A stretch of 64,000 nt of DNA, from positions 705,818 through 769,817 of the forward strand of contig NZ_LT717700.1 of the NCBI RefSeq assembly GCF_900157385.1, given 5' to 3'. Each line of letters begins with the position of its first letter. Within the stretch, counting starts at the first letter, position 1. Below the pieces are notes generated by a model. That model was given only the letters and a program-made list of their open reading frames with translations. It was not told the DNA's origin and did not search any database. The stretch comes from Mycobacterium terramassiliense (GTDB lineage Bacteria > Actinomycetota > Actinomycetes > Mycobacteriales > Mycobacteriaceae). Positions 34,856 through 44,257 of this stretch are shown piece by piece. A program made the translations under genes and the position numbers.

Positions 34856-35224
34856 CTACAACACCTCCGGGGCCAGCGAGATGATCTTCATGAACCGCTT
34901 CTCGCGCAGTTCACGGCCGACCGGCCCGAAGATGCGCGTCCCGCGCGGGTCGTTGTCGGGCTTGATGATCACCGCGGCGTTCTCATCGAACTTGATGTAG
35001 CTGCCGTCGGGACGGCGGCGCTCCTTGACCGTGCGCACCACGACGGCCTTGACGACGTCGCCGCGCTTGACGTTGCCGCCGGGGATGGCGTCCTTGACGG
35101 TGGCGACGATGACGTCACCGATGCCGGCGTAGCGTCGCGCCGAACCGCCGAGCACCCGGATGCACAAGATCTCCTTGGCGCCGGTGTTGTCGGCGACCTT
35201 CAGCCGCGATTCCTGCTGAATCAC
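34856..35224 (-). CDS. rplN: 50S ribosomal protein L14
   Basis: The 122-aa protein has the L14 sequence [20 protein letters not shown] and [18 protein letters not shown]. It is the first gene of this spc block; upstream is a 133-base gap before the DinB-like gene, so a separate promoter is needed because rpsQ is over 13 kb away. Confidence 0.97.
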   Translation of the reverse strand: MIQQESRLKVADNTGAKEILCIRVLGGSARRYAGIGDVIVATVKDAIPGGNVKRGDVVKAVVVRTVKERRRPDGSYIKFDENAAVIIKPDNDPRGTRIFGPVGRELREKRFMKIISLAPEVL

Positions 35225-35347
35225 TCGATCTCCTGACCTGGTTCATGTGTGCACGGCAGGGGGAACCCAAAAGCCTGACGTGCGCGGTCTTTGTCACCGA
35301 AGGGCACGCGGGGCCGATTCGCACCGGCCGAGGTCTGCCCAAGGCAA

Positions 35348-35364
35348 CCCCTAGAGTCTAGGGG
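35348..35364. promoter_or_regulatory. 17-bp perfect palindrome upstream of the spc operon
   Basis: CCCCTAGA (35348-35355), G, TCTAGGGG (35357-35364) is a perfect inverted repeat with a single central base. It covers the stop codon of the DinB-like gene. On the minus strand it includes TAGACT, which resembles a -10 hexamer for rplN (124 bases upstream of the rplN start). It could be an operator, a promoter element or a short terminator-like structure; no T-run follows. Confidence 0.45.
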
Positions 35365-35894
35365 ACGACCAGCTCAGAGCCAAATCTCTGGATGTCCGCG
35401 AGGTGATGGACGCCTTCGTGCATCGCCTGGCGGACCAGCCAGCGCGCGGTGCGCCGTTCGCCCGGCAATCGGGTCCCCGCGCGACCCCAGTCCTCCGTGC
35501 GCCTAACCTCCTCGCGGAATCCGGCGGTGCCGGCCGCCAGCTCGTTGAGCGTGGCCTCGATGTCGCAGTCGTTGTACCGGAACCAGCGGGCCCGCAGGTC
35601 GTTGAACATCGGCTCCCACGCGGGTTCGTGCTCCGTGCGGACGCGGTGCAGCCGGATGGTGAAGCTGACGTAGACGTCGCGCAGGTGGCAGAGGTACTCG
35701 GCGACCGACCACACATCGGGGGCGGGGCGCACGCGCCGGGCCTCGGGCGCGACCGCGCCGATCGCCTCCCGGACCGCGCCCGGCATGCCGGCGATGACGG
35801 CGACCGCGTCGTCGATCGGCGTTTCCAGATAAGCGACCGAGCAGGGGTCGCAGACGTGATCCTCGGCGGCAAGCGGCGGTAACGAGGCGGGCAT
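35358..35894 (-). CDS. DinB-like four-helix metal-binding protein
   Basis: The 178-aa protein resembles the DinB/YfiT superfamily: VWSVAEYLCHLRDVYVSFTIRL with a metal-type His, a mid-helix region WFRYNDCDIEATLNELA, and QAMHEGVHHLADIQRF with the HxxxHH pattern. Before this comes a short DHVCDPCSVAYLE segment with two Cys. The start at ATG 35894 has AGGAT seven bases upstream; a GTG at 35909 (five codons earlier) abuts its GGAGG too closely. Function unknown; the family includes thiol-S-transferases using mycothiol or bacillithiol. Confidence 0.78.
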   Translation of the reverse strand: MPASLPPLAAEDHVCDPCSVAYLETPIDDAVAVIAGMPGAVREAIGAVAPEARRVRPAPDVWSVAEYLCHLRDVYVSFTIRLHRVRTEHEPAWEPMFNDLRARWFRYNDCDIEATLNELAAGTAGFREEVRRTEDWGRAGTRLPGERRTARWLVRQAMHEGVHHLADIQRFGSELVVP

Positions 35895-35921
35895 GGGGAG
35901 ATCCTGCACCTCCCGCGCCCG

Positions 35922-36368
35922 TCACCTCGTCGCGGGCGGCTGCGGGCAGGGGACCCTGATCGTGTTGTAGCGGCAGACCTCGTTCGGCACGTTCGGCGGC
36001 GGCGACTGCAACATCTCCATCCCCTGCTGCAGCATCTGCGACACCTCCGGCGGCAGTACGACTCCCGGCGGCAAGGGTGGCATCGGCAGCCCCGTTCCCG
36101 GCAGCTCCACCGCCCCCGGCGGCCAAACCGCCCCCGGTGGCATGAGCGACACGGCGGGAGCCGGCGACGGCGGCGGACAGGCGACCCTGACCGTGTTGAA
36201 CCGGCAGACCTCGTTCGGGTCGTTCGGGTCGTTCGGCGCCGGCACGTCGGTGGCCCGGTCCACCAGGCGCACCGGCCCCGGTGGAGACGTGTTTTCACCC
36301 CCCGCAGCCAGCAGCGATCCGGCCGCGACGAGAACGCCGGTGACGGCGGCCAGCGCAACATTCTTCAT
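35922..36368 (-). CDS. Small secreted Pro-rich protein with two CxxNTxRVxC repeats
   Basis: The 148-aa protein has a signal-peptide-like N-terminus ([20 protein letters not shown]). The mature part holds two copies of a Cys-bracketed decapeptide, [16 protein letters not shown] (about 52-67) and [16 protein letters not shown] (about 128-143), separated by a Pro/Gly/Val-rich stretch. Each repeat could form one small disulphide loop. No enzyme motif is visible and I do not recognise the family. It is 75 bases downstream of the PE_PGRS gene on the same strand, so it may be co-expressed and exported to the envelope. Confidence 0.7.
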   Translation of the reverse strand: MKNVALAAVTGVLVAAGSLLAAGGENTSPPGPVRLVDRATDVPAPNDPNDPNEVCRFNTVRVACPPPSPAPAVSLMPPGAVWPPGAVELPGTGLPMPPLPPGVVLPPEVSQMLQQGMEMLQSPPPNVPNEVCRYNTIRVPCPQPPATR

Positions 36369-36443
36369 GGTGGCTTTCAGGGTTGCAGCCGCAGCTCGCA
36401 GTGGCGTGGGAGACGACTGTGATCACCGTTAGAAGGGCCGGGG

Positions 36444-37107
36444 CTAGGAGCCGCCGTTGCCGCCGTTGCCGCCGTCGGTGAAGCCGGACACGGCAACGGT
36501 GCCGCCGCCACCCCCGCCCCCGCCGCTGCCGGCGCCGCCGCCGAAGCCGGGATTGGCGCTGCCGCCGTTGATCTGGACGGGACCCCCCGCCCTGGCCGCC
36601 ATTGCCCCAAAGCCCGGCGTTACCGCCCCTACCGCCCGGCTGCCCGAGCGCCCCAGACCCGCCATTGCCGCCATTACCCCATAAAATGCCGCCCGCGCCA
36701 CCGGGCTGCCCGGTCCCCGGCGACCCGTTGGTGCCGTTGCCGATCAGCGGACGCGCCAACACCAGCTCGGTGGGCGCATTGATCACGCCCAACACGTCTT
36801 GCTCGATGGTCTGCAACGGCGATGCGTTGGCCGCCTCGGCCAGCGAATACGCGCCCCCCGCACCGCCTAAGGCGCGCACAAATTCCGCATGAAACGCGGC
36901 CGCCTGCGCACCCAACGACTGATACGCCTGACCGTGGCTGGAAAACAGCGACGCCACCGCCGCCGACACTTCATCACCAGCGGCGGTCACCACCGCCGTC
37001 GTCGGGGCCGCCGCCGCCGTATTCGCGGCGGTCAGGCCCGAGCCGATTCTGGACAGATCCGACGCCGCCGAGGCCATAAATTCTGGGGCCGCCAACACAT
37101 ACGACAT
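36444..37107 (-). CDS. PE_PGRS-like protein gene with a one-base frameshift
   Basis: The PE domain starts at ATG 37107 ([20 protein letters not shown]) and ends near [13 protein letters not shown], which includes the YxxxE ESX secretion signal. It is followed by [16 protein letters not shown] and Gly-rich [16 protein letters not shown] repeats. After NGGQGGG the frame runs out into Arg-rich nonsense ending at 36295. One frame over, [18 protein letters not shown], a Gly run and [12 protein letters not shown] with a stop at 36444 continues the PGRS pattern. Removing one base from the C6 run at 36583-36588 would restore a 220-aa protein. The change is either a real or phase-variable mutation or a sequencing error. 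Confidence 0.8.
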
Positions 37108-37361
37108 CGCAACCTCCCGCGAGGTCGCCGACACATCAACGCATCGGGTGAAGATGAAGAGCGTTTAAAGCGTACGCCGATGCCACCCCGATATTCCAGC
37201 GTCGGGTCGATCGTTCGGGCGCACCGCTTCCGGCCCTGACCTCCCCAAAGGGTTGCGCCAAGACGAGTCAAACGTTGACGTGGATGAAGCCGACTCGGTC
37301 CGGGGTTCGCTCTTTGTGAAACATCTACGGGGAAGCCGGTAGCGCACCGCAAATGGCCCAT

Positions 37362-38819
37362 TCAGAACGGCGGTGGTTCCTCGTCGTCGGTGCGTGGTGG
37401 TAGGGCGAAGTAGTCGCGCCGGATGGGTTTTCGGGCGAGTCTGGCCTGGCGGTTGTGGCGGCGTTCGGTGGCGATGCGGGTGGCCCGTTGTTGGGCGCGG
37501 GTGCGGCGGCGTCGGGGCATCTTGGCGGTGCGTTCCCCGCAGCGCGGGGTGTCGGGGGTGTCGGGGATCGACAGGTGGGCGGTGGGCGCGCACAGGCTGG
37601 GGAAGAGCAGGGCGCTGCCGGGGGTGGTGATGTAGGTGTGCCCGTCGGGGAGCCGCCAGATCACCGTGCCGTCGGCGAGTTGTTGGTCGCGCCAGCCGCA
37701 GAAGGTTTTGAGTAGATGGTGCAGCCGGCACAGGCATTTGAGGTTTGAGGCGTGGGTGGGGCCGCCGCGGGCGTGCGGGATGGTGTGGTCGAGGTCGCAC
37801 GCGATCGCGGGGCGGTCACAGCCGGGGGCGCGGCAAGTCAGGTCGCGGCAGCGCACGAAGTCGGCCAGCGCGGTGGAGGGCAAATAGCCGTTTTCCGGTG
37901 GGGCGTCGGCGGGGTTGATCAGGGGTCGCAGTGTGGCCGAGGCGGCCAACTGCTGGACGAGTTCGGCGGTGATGAGCCCGTCGGCGCCCACCGCCGAGGC
38001 CGCGGTGGTGGCGGCGCCGTCGAGGGTGGCCTGCTCGGCGATCACATGAATCACCACCGGGGCGGCGGCGGGGCGTGTGCCGGCCGCGCAGTCCGGGCGC
38101 GCGCAGCGGCACCCGAGCCGGTCGGCCCCGGCGGCCAACGCGCCCAGGGCATCAGCGCGGCGCTGTTCGCGGGTGCGCGGGTCATGGGCACACACCGTGG
38201 CCGCCAGCGCGTCCAACCGCTGGTCCAGCGCGCGGGCATCGGTGCTAAACAGCTGGCCCTGGACCTCGGCCAGGCCGTCACCGACATCGGCGATCCAGAC
38301 CTCCCGGTCCACCTGGCGCTCTTTGCGCCGGCGCACCGCATCGGCGTCCGCGCGGGCCACGATCTTGTCCACCTGGGCGGCCAGCCGGCCGCGCGTCATC
38401 GACGGCCAGCGCGCCACGCCGGCGGCCAATTGGGCATCCACACTGGCCAGCACCGTCTCATCGACGATCAAATCGGTGCGATAGGCGATCGTGGTGAACA
38501 GCCGGTAGTCGATGTCGCCGGCCGCAAACACCGCGCCCACCCGCGGGAGGCGCTCACACAGCGCCCGGGCATCGCGCAACCGGCAAGCGGCCAGCCCTGG
38601 TCCGATCCGCAACGCCGCGGCGATCTCGGCGCCCACCTCCGCCATGGTGTCGATGGCCCAGTCGTCGATATCAGCACAGCGCGACAACCGATACCGAAAC
38701 AACTCGTGGATGGCCACCAGCTGCGCGGCCGCCGCCCGATTCTCCGCGCGCGTAGCCGCACAAATCCGCTCCACCAGGACCGCGGGCTCCGGCGCTTGCG
38801 ATGAGGCTCTATCGAACAT
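37362..38819 (-). CDS. DUF222 / HNH endonuclease domain protein (13E12 repeat family)
   Basis: The 485-aa protein has the DUF222 helical region (residues about 15-290, with WAIDTMAEVGAEIAAALRIG) and an HNH domain near 325-370: CRAPGCDRPAIACDLDHTIPHARGG, then LKCLCRLHHLLKT. This is the 13E12 repeat family, multicopy in mycobacteria; some copies serve as prophage attachment sites in M. tuberculosis. The C-terminus is basic (PRRRRTRAQQRATRIATERR). It probably cleaves DNA, but the biological role of the family is unsettled. No flanking direct repeats or att-like sequence were noticed. Confidence 0.9.
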   Translation of the reverse strand: MFDRASSQAPEPAVLVERICAATRAENRAAAAQLVAIHELFRYRLSRCADIDDWAIDTMAEVGAEIAAALRIGPGLAACRLRDARALCERLPRVGAVFAAGDIDYRLFTTIAYRTDLIVDETVLASVDAQLAAGVARWPSMTRGRLAAQVDKIVARADADAVRRRKERQVDREVWIADVGDGLAEVQGQLFSTDARALDQRLDALAATVCAHDPRTREQRRADALGALAAGADRLGCRCARPDCAAGTRPAAAPVVIHVIAEQATLDGAATTAASAVGADGLITAELVQQLAASATLRPLINPADAPPENGYLPSTALADFVRCRDLTCRAPGCDRPAIACDLDHTIPHARGGPTHASNLKCLCRLHHLLKTFCGWRDQQLADGTVIWRLPDGHTYITTPGSALLFPSLCAPTAHLSIPDTPDTPRCGERTAKMPRRRRTRAQQRATRIATERRHNRQARLARKPIRRDYFALPPRTDDEEPPPF

Positions 38820-38850
38820 AAGTTCGAGTATGCCATTGGGGTCCGACAGT

Positions 38851-39792
38851 TCAGGTCGAATGCCGGTACCAGGCGGCGATGTACAAGACCAGCGCCGTGG
38901 CCAGCGCGATCAACACCCAGATCACGACGGCCTGATCGATCCAGGCGCCCGCGGGCGGGGTGCCGGGGAGGATGTTGCGAAGCGGCACGACGGCGAACAG
39001 CATCGCGGCATACCAGGTGGAAAACGGCGGCAGGAATTGCCGTCGACCGGTGAGCATCTGAATGGCCACGAACAGCGCCAGCGTCGGCAGCGTGATGAGG
39101 ACCAGGCAGATCCCGAGATCGAAGACGAGCGGCCCCTTGGCCCGCTGCAGGGTGACGACGACGTTGTCCGGGCGATCGGAATCGCGGCTGTCCCGACCGA
39201 CCCGCCGCACCGAGATGTCCCACCCCTCCAGCGATCCCGTCACCTCGACGCGCGCGGGTTTGTATTGACGGCCATCGCCGGTTCCGACGAGCACGTCCGC
39301 CTGGATGGCGTCGGTTCGGTATGAGTCGAACGGCCAGTCGCCGGGCTCGCCGTGGGCCTCGATGGTGGTGGCCACCTGCGCAGGCAACTTCCCCACCGGG
39401 TACTGCAGATCGCCCAGGTCGTTCTGCGGGAAGAAGCGCACGGAGGTGTCGGTGTTCAACACGTTCAGCCGCTTGTTGATCATCGAATCGTCCGGCATCA
39501 CAAGAACTTTCACGTCGAGGCGATTCTGCACGGCGTGCAGCTGCTCGAAGCGCACCAAAACCACGGTGCCCTCGGCGGTGTTCACGTCCGGCTCGGCAAG
39601 CGGGCCCGGCGCGGAGGCCAGCCAGTGGTAGCCGAACAGCGAGAACGCGTAGACCACGACGACGCCCACGATGATGGAGACATCGAGGACGAGGTGTCGC
39701 CGCCGCGGCTTACGCGGACGGCCCTGGCCGTTGGCCGGCGCGGCCAGCGATTCGGCCAGACGGGTTATCGCCTCGTCCTCTCGAATAGTCAC
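38851..39792 (-). CDS. DUF4436 membrane protein (paralogue 1)
   Basis: The roughly 313-aa protein has one N-terminal transmembrane helix (VSIIVGVVVVYAFSLFGYHW), an extracytoplasmic domain of about 150 residues with DLGDLQYPVGKLPAQVATTI and DWPFDSYRTD, then three C-terminal helices with LPPFSTWYAAMLFAVVPLRN and LPGTPPAGAWIDQ between them. The family (DUF4436) has no known function; M. tuberculosis has a homologue at Rv0713. The GTG at 39792 is chosen because it gives the length of the three paralogues nearby; an ATG at 39849 is possible. It is the most distal of four copies on this strand. Confidence 0.82.
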   Translation of the reverse strand: MTIREDEAITRLAESLAAPANGQGRPRKPRRRHLVLDVSIIVGVVVVYAFSLFGYHWLASAPGPLAEPDVNTAEGTVVLVRFEQLHAVQNRLDVKVLVMPDDSMINKRLNVLNTDTSVRFFPQNDLGDLQYPVGKLPAQVATTIEAHGEPGDWPFDSYRTDAIQADVLVGTGDGRQYKPARVEVTGSLEGWDISVRRVGRDSRDSDRPDNVVVTLQRAKGPLVFDLGICLVLITLPTLALFVAIQMLTGRRQFLPPFSTWYAAMLFAVVPLRNILPGTPPAGAWIDQAVVIWVLIALATALVLYIAAWYRHST

Positions 39793-39911
39793 GAAGGCTG
39801 ATGCTAGCAACGCACGTGTTTGCTGGCAGCTTTTGACCATCGCCGCCACGAGCTTGTAACGCGGGCCGCTACCAGCGTTAACACATCGCGGCTAGCCAAC
39901 CCCTTCGGGCG

Positions 39912-40871
39912 TCAGTCCCCTTGCCGGACCCAGGCGAAGATGTACAGGCTCATTGCCGTCACGAGCGCGATCAGCACCCACTGCACGATGGCCTGGTCTA
40001 TCCAGGAGCCGGGCGGCGGGGCGCCGGGCAGGATGTTGCGCAACGGGACGATCGCAAAGAGGTTCGCGGCGTACCACGTCGCGAAGGGCGGCAGGAACTT
40101 CCTTCTGCCCAGCGCCATCGGGATGGCGACCAACAGGGCCAGGGTGGGCAGGCTGATGAGCACCAGGCAGATGCCCAGGTCGAAGATCAGCGGACCCTTG
40201 GCCCGCTTGAAGGTGATGACCACATTTCCGTTGTCGGTGCCCCGCTGGGTGGGGAGCGCACCAGGGTCGTGCAGCCGCTGCACGCTGACATCCCACCCGT
40301 CGAGCTCACCGGTGACCTCGACGCGGGCGGGCACCTTCTTGACGTTGTCGCCGGACCCGACGAACGCGTCGGCCGAGATCGGTTCGGTCCGGTAGGAGTC
40401 GAAGGGCCAGTTGCCCGGATCGCCGTGCGCCTCCACGGTGGTGCTGAGTTGCGCCGGCGCCTTTCCCTTCGGGTAGTGCAGGTCGCCCAGGTCGCTGGTC
40501 GGATACAGGCGCACGCCAACATCGGTGCCCAGCACGTCGAAGCGATTGTCGTAGGCCGAGATACCTGGGTAGACAAGGACATTCACGGTAAGTCGGTTCG
40601 CGACGGGCTTGAGCTCCTCAAGGCGCAGCTGCACGATGGTCGCATCACCCCCGCCCTGGCTGAGATCCAGCGGAGGAAGTGGGGCCTCCGCTTCCTGCAG
40701 CTGGTGGACGCCGAACAGGGATAGGGCGTAGGCGGAGATGACGACGAGCAGAATGCTCACGCCGATTGCGATGCGCGGCTTGCGGAACTGTTTGCCGGTC
40801 GGCGGCGGTGGCGCCGGCGGTTCGTCGGACGGCGGTGGCGGAGCCGGTGTCGTCTCAGCCTCAGCGGTCAT
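39912..40871 (-). CDS. DUF4436 membrane protein (paralogue 2)
   Basis: The 319-aa paralogue starts with a Pro-rich cytosolic tail (TTPAPPPPSDEPPAPPPPTG), then a helix IGVSILLVVISAYALSLFGV, the extracytoplasmic domain with DLGDLHYPKGKAPAQLSTTV and NWPFDSYRTE, and a C-terminal triple-helix module with LPPFATWYAANLFAIVPLRN and LPGAPPPGSWIDQ. The conserved stretch DLGICLVLI is shared by all four copies. It lies between paralogue 1 and the formylglycine-generating enzyme. Confidence 0.85.
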   Translation of the reverse strand: MTAEAETTPAPPPPSDEPPAPPPPTGKQFRKPRIAIGVSILLVVISAYALSLFGVHQLQEAEAPLPPLDLSQGGGDATIVQLRLEELKPVANRLTVNVLVYPGISAYDNRFDVLGTDVGVRLYPTSDLGDLHYPKGKAPAQLSTTVEAHGDPGNWPFDSYRTEPISADAFVGSGDNVKKVPARVEVTGELDGWDVSVQRLHDPGALPTQRGTDNGNVVITFKRAKGPLIFDLGICLVLISLPTLALLVAIPMALGRRKFLPPFATWYAANLFAIVPLRNILPGAPPPGSWIDQAIVQWVLIALVTAMSLYIFAWVRQGD

Positions 40872-41007
40872 TGCTGACCCGCGCGCGCAGTGGGGGCAAC
40901 ACCGATCAGATGCTAGTTAACTCGAGCCGGTCCCGCGCGGTGACGAAAGCCCCGTCATGCACCGTCCATCCGACGGTAACCCCGCGGTCGCTTTGCTGTC
41001 GGGCGGC

Positions 41008-41898
41008 CTAGCGCGAGGGCGAATCCGCCACGCACCGAAACCCGATGTGGGTGGTCGCGGTGTCCTGTGATTGCGGTGACCGCGCCGCCGGGCGGTAGCG
41101 GTGGCAATACTCCGGCGCGCACAGGTGCGAACCGCCCTTGAGCGTCTGGCTGACGGACGGATCCGCCGGCCCGGAGGGCGCGCAGCAGGCCTTCGGAGGT
41201 TGATCGAGCCGGTGGTGTGCGGAGAACTCGGTGGTGGTCCACTCCCAGACGTTCCCGATCATGTCGAGCAGCCCGAACCCGTTGGGCGGAAAGGTTCCCA
41301 CGGGCGAGGTGCCCACCCACCCGAGCGCGCCGTCGTTGCGATACGGGAACCGCCCCTGCCACGTGTTGGCCATCAGCCGACCGTCCGGGTTCGCGTCGTC
41401 CCCCCAGGAGTAGGTCGCCGTGGTTCCGCCGCGGGCGGCATACTCCCACTCGGCCTCGGCCGGGAGGCGCCGACCAGCCCAGCGCGCGTACGCCGCCGCG
41501 TCCGGGTACGCCACCTGCAATACCGGGTGATCGGCCCTGCCCTCCAGGTCGCTACCCGGCCCGAACGGATTTCGCCAGCTGGCGCCCGGCACCCAGTCCC
41601 ACCATTGCCGCCAGTCACGCAGGTCCACCGGGCCTTGTGTCGGGCGGAAGACCATGGCGCCCGGACACAGGTCCGCAGGATCCGCGCCCGGGTACTGCGC
41701 CGGATCTATCGGCTGCTCGGCGACGGTCAGATAGCCTGTGGCGGAAACGAATTCGGCGAACTGCGCGTTGGTCACCGGGTGGCGCTCCACCGCGAAGCCC
41801 GCCACGGTCACGGTGTGGATCGGCGCCTCTTCGGGGTAGAAGCTCGTCGAACCCATGCGGAATGATCCGCCCGGCAGGTCGACCAACTCCGTGAGCAC
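41008..41898 (-). CDS. Formylglycine-generating enzyme (sulfatase activator)
   Basis: The 296-aa copper/oxygen-dependent enzyme converts the Cys of a sulfatase CxPxR motif to formylglycine. It has the FGE fold: LPGGSFRMGSTSFYPEE at the N-terminus, RRLPAEAEWEYAARGG in the middle, MIGNVWEWTTTEF, and the catalytic cysteine pair Cys260 and Cys265 in CAPEYCHRYRPAARS. A GFRCV ending is standard. It is the Rv0712 counterpart, and its client is presumably the arylsulfatase at 45903-48260 (CSPTR). The two are separated here by inserted genes. A GTG at 41898 is the start. Confidence 0.93.
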   Translation of the reverse strand: MLTELVDLPGGSFRMGSTSFYPEEAPIHTVTVAGFAVERHPVTNAQFAEFVSATGYLTVAEQPIDPAQYPGADPADLCPGAMVFRPTQGPVDLRDWRQWWDWVPGASWRNPFGPGSDLEGRADHPVLQVAYPDAAAYARWAGRRLPAEAEWEYAARGGTTATYSWGDDANPDGRLMANTWQGRFPYRNDGALGWVGTSPVGTFPPNGFGLLDMIGNVWEWTTTEFSAHHRLDQPPKACCAPSGPADPSVSQTLKGGSHLCAPEYCHRYRPAARSPQSQDTATTHIGFRCVADSPSR

Positions 41899-41931
41899 CC
41901 CTTCAGGGTAGGACGGCCGTTCCCCGGGGCG

Positions 41932-42876
41932 TCAGTCCGATTGTCGATACCAGGTGAACATGTACAGCGCCATCGCCGCGACGAGCGCCATCAACACCCA
42001 GATCACCAGAACCTGGTCGATCCACGCACCCGGCGGTGGAGAGCCGGGCAGGAAATTGCGGATGGGGATGACAGCGAACAGCATGGCTGCGAACCACGTC
42101 ACGAAGGGCGGCACGAATTTCCGCCTGCCCAGAGCGATTTGTATGGCCACGGCGAAAGCCAGGGTGGGCAAGGCGAACAGCACCAGGCAGATGCCCAGGT
42201 CGAAGATCAGCGGCCCCTTGGCCCGGTGCAACGTGATGATCACGTTGTCCGGGCGATCCGCGTCCTGGCTCGCTTCACCTACCCGCTTGACGGTGACGTC
42301 CCAACCGTCCAACGCGCCGGTCACTTCCACCCGAGCAGGTATGTACTGGCGGGCATCGCCCTGCCCGACGAGCACCTCGGCCGACAGGGTGTCGGTGCTG
42401 TAGGAGTCGAACGGCCAGTTGTTGGGGTCGCCGTGAGCCTCGATCGTCGTGGCGACCTGCGCCGGCGACTTGCCCGCCGGGTACTGCAGGTCACCCAGGT
42501 CGTTGGGGGGGTCCATCCGCACGGCGGTGTCGGTCTTCAGCACATCGAGGCGTTTGTCGAACATCGAATCCTCGGGAATCACAAGCACCTTCACCGTCAG
42601 GCGATTCGCGACGGTCTCCAGCTTTTCCAGACGCACCAAGACGATGGTGTCGTTGGTCGCGTTCAGGTCCGGAGGCTTGAGCGGTCCCGACGATTTGGAC
42701 AGCATGTGGACCCCGAACAGCGACAGACCGTAGACGACGAGGAACGCCACCAGGATGCCGACCACCAACAGGGTGCGCCGTCCCCCGCGCTGGGTGGACG
42801 CCTCGGGCGGCCCCGCGGGCGACGGCTCCGGCGGCGTGGGGGGTGTCGCGGGGGACGGCGCACCATCGGTCAACAC
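41932..42876 (-). CDS. DUF4436 membrane protein (paralogue 3)
   Basis: The roughly 314-aa paralogue has a Pro-rich tail, then LLVVGILVAFLVVYGLSLFG as the first helix, the extracytoplasmic domain (DLGDLQYPAGKSPAQVATTI; NWPFDSYSTD), and the C-terminal module with VPPFVTWFAAMLFAVIPIRN and LPGSPPPGAWIDQ. The GTG at 42876 sits inside a GGAGGTG, so the next codon TTG or an upstream ATG (42981) could be used instead. It starts 33 bases upstream of the FGE gene and probably shares its transcript. Confidence 0.82.
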   Translation of the reverse strand: MLTDGAPSPATPPTPPEPSPAGPPEASTQRGGRRTLLVVGILVAFLVVYGLSLFGVHMLSKSSGPLKPPDLNATNDTIVLVRLEKLETVANRLTVKVLVIPEDSMFDKRLDVLKTDTAVRMDPPNDLGDLQYPAGKSPAQVATTIEAHGDPNNWPFDSYSTDTLSAEVLVGQGDARQYIPARVEVTGALDGWDVTVKRVGEASQDADRPDNVIITLHRAKGPLIFDLGICLVLFALPTLAFAVAIQIALGRRKFVPPFVTWFAAMLFAVIPIRNFLPGSPPPGAWIDQVLVIWVLMALVAAMALYMFTWYRQSD

Positions 42877-43129
42877 CTCCGTGCGGTGTGCGGAGCGAGG
42901 GGGCAAGCACACGAAGATTAGATCGTAGCGAACCGGTGCTGTCCATGCGCCGGCCAAATTTTTCCGGCCATCAGTAGGCAATTTCCGTCAACCGGCCGCA
43001 CACCGTCTCGCCACCCAGCGAAACCCGGGCAGTGGCCCGGATGACCACTCGTTCATTCGCCGTTGGTTTGCCTGTTAATTCGGCCGCTGTAAATGTGTCG
43101 ATCAGCGTCAGGGCCAGGAGGCAAGCAAG

Positions 43130-44257
43130 GTGAAGCACAACCGATCGACTGTTCCCCTCAGCCTGCTGGCCGCGGCCGCCTTGGTGCTCTCGGGATGCAG
43201 CAACGCCCACGCGACCCTGGCCTACGCCGCCGGGGCCAAGGTGGACTGCGGCGGCAAGCAGACCCTGATCGCCAGCGGCTCGACCGCGCAGGCGAACGCG
43301 GTGACGAAGTTCGTCGACGCGTACCAGCGCGCATGCCCGGGGCAGAACCTCGACTACACGGCGAACGGCTCGGGGGCGGGAATCAGCGAATTCCTCTCGG
43401 GTAAAACCGATTTCGGCGGGTCCGACATACCGTTAGCCGGGGACCAATACGCCGCCGCCAAGCAGCGTTGCGGCGGGGCCGACGCGTGGAACCTGCCCGT
43501 CGTCTTCGGCCCGCTGGCCATCACCTACAACCTCGGCTCCGTCGACTCCCTGGTGCTCGACGCGCCCACGCTGGCCAAGATCTTCAACGGGACCATCACG
43601 CGCTGGGACGACCCGGCCCTCACCGCGTTCAACACCTCCATGCCGGCCGAGGACATCCGCGTCGTCTACCGCAGCGACGCCTCGGGCACCACCGACAACT
43701 TCCAGTCCTACCTGCAGGCCGCGTCCGGCGGAGTCTGGAAGCAGGGCACCGGCAAGTCGTTCAAAGGCGGCGTCGGCGTCGGGGCCGCCGGCAACAAGGG
43801 CACCTCGGAGGTCGTGAAGGCCACGGAGGGGGCGATCAGCTACAACGAGTTGTCGTTCGCGCTCCAGCAGGGTCTTTTCGCCGCGGAAATCAAAACCCCG
43901 GCGAGCCGCAGGTCGCTGCGCCCGGTCCGCATCGGCACCGACACCGTCGGTAAGACGATCACCGGCGCCAAAATCATCGGCACGGGCAACAACCTGGTGC
44001 TCGACATCTCGTCGTTCTACAACCCCGCCCAGCCCGACGTGTACCCGATCGTCCTGGCCACCTACGAGATCGTCTGCTCCAAGTACCCCGTCGCGGAGGA
44101 AGCCAAGGCCGTCAAGGCGTTCCTGCAGGCGGCGATCGGCCCGGGCCAGGTCGAGCTGGCAAGGAACGGCTACATACCGCTCTCGCCCGACTTCCAGTCG
44201 AGGGTGTCCAGCGCCGTCGACGCGATCAGCTCCGCGGGAGCAGCCGTCGCGGAGTAG
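43130..44257 (+). CDS. pstS: Phosphate ABC transporter substrate-binding lipoprotein (PstS-like)
   Basis: The 375-aa lipoprotein has a signal peptide ending in lipobox LSGC (Cys about residue 22). The phosphate-binding segments are visible: [35 protein letters not shown], and [16 protein letters not shown]. The GTG at 43130 follows CAGGAGG by eight bases. No pstC, pstA or pstB accompany it, so it is an orphan receptor that would feed a permease encoded elsewhere or act in sensing. It is the only plus-strand gene in this block and is not part of the equivalent M. tuberculosis segment. Confidence 0.92.
   Translation: MKHNRSTVPLSLLAAAALVLSGCSNAHATLAYAAGAKVDCGGKQTLIASGSTAQANAVTKFVDAYQRACPGQNLDYTANGSGAGISEFLSGKTDFGGSDIPLAGDQYAAAKQRCGGADAWNLPVVFGPLAITYNLGSVDSLVLDAPTLAKIFNGTITRWDDPALTAFNTSMPAEDIRVVYRSDASGTTDNFQSYLQAASGGVWKQGTGKSFKGGVGVGAAGNKGTSEVVKATEGAISYNELSFALQQGLFAAEIKTPASRRSLRPVRIGTDTVGKTITGAKIIGTGNNLVLDISSFYNPAQPDVYPIVLATYEIVCSKYPVAEEAKAVKAFLQAAIGPGQVELARNGYIPLSPDFQSRVSSAVDAISSAGAAVAE

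Noticed and set aside
36295..36443. Arg-rich C-terminus of the PE_PGRS gene in its original frame
   Set aside because: It lacks PGRS composition and runs into the adjacent secreted-protein gene; the shifted frame keeps the Gly-rich pattern to a natural end.
37362..38819. HNH gene considered as an intein or restriction component
   Set aside because: The DUF222 plus HNH architecture is the 13E12 repeat family; there is no host protein split, methylase or specificity partner nearby.
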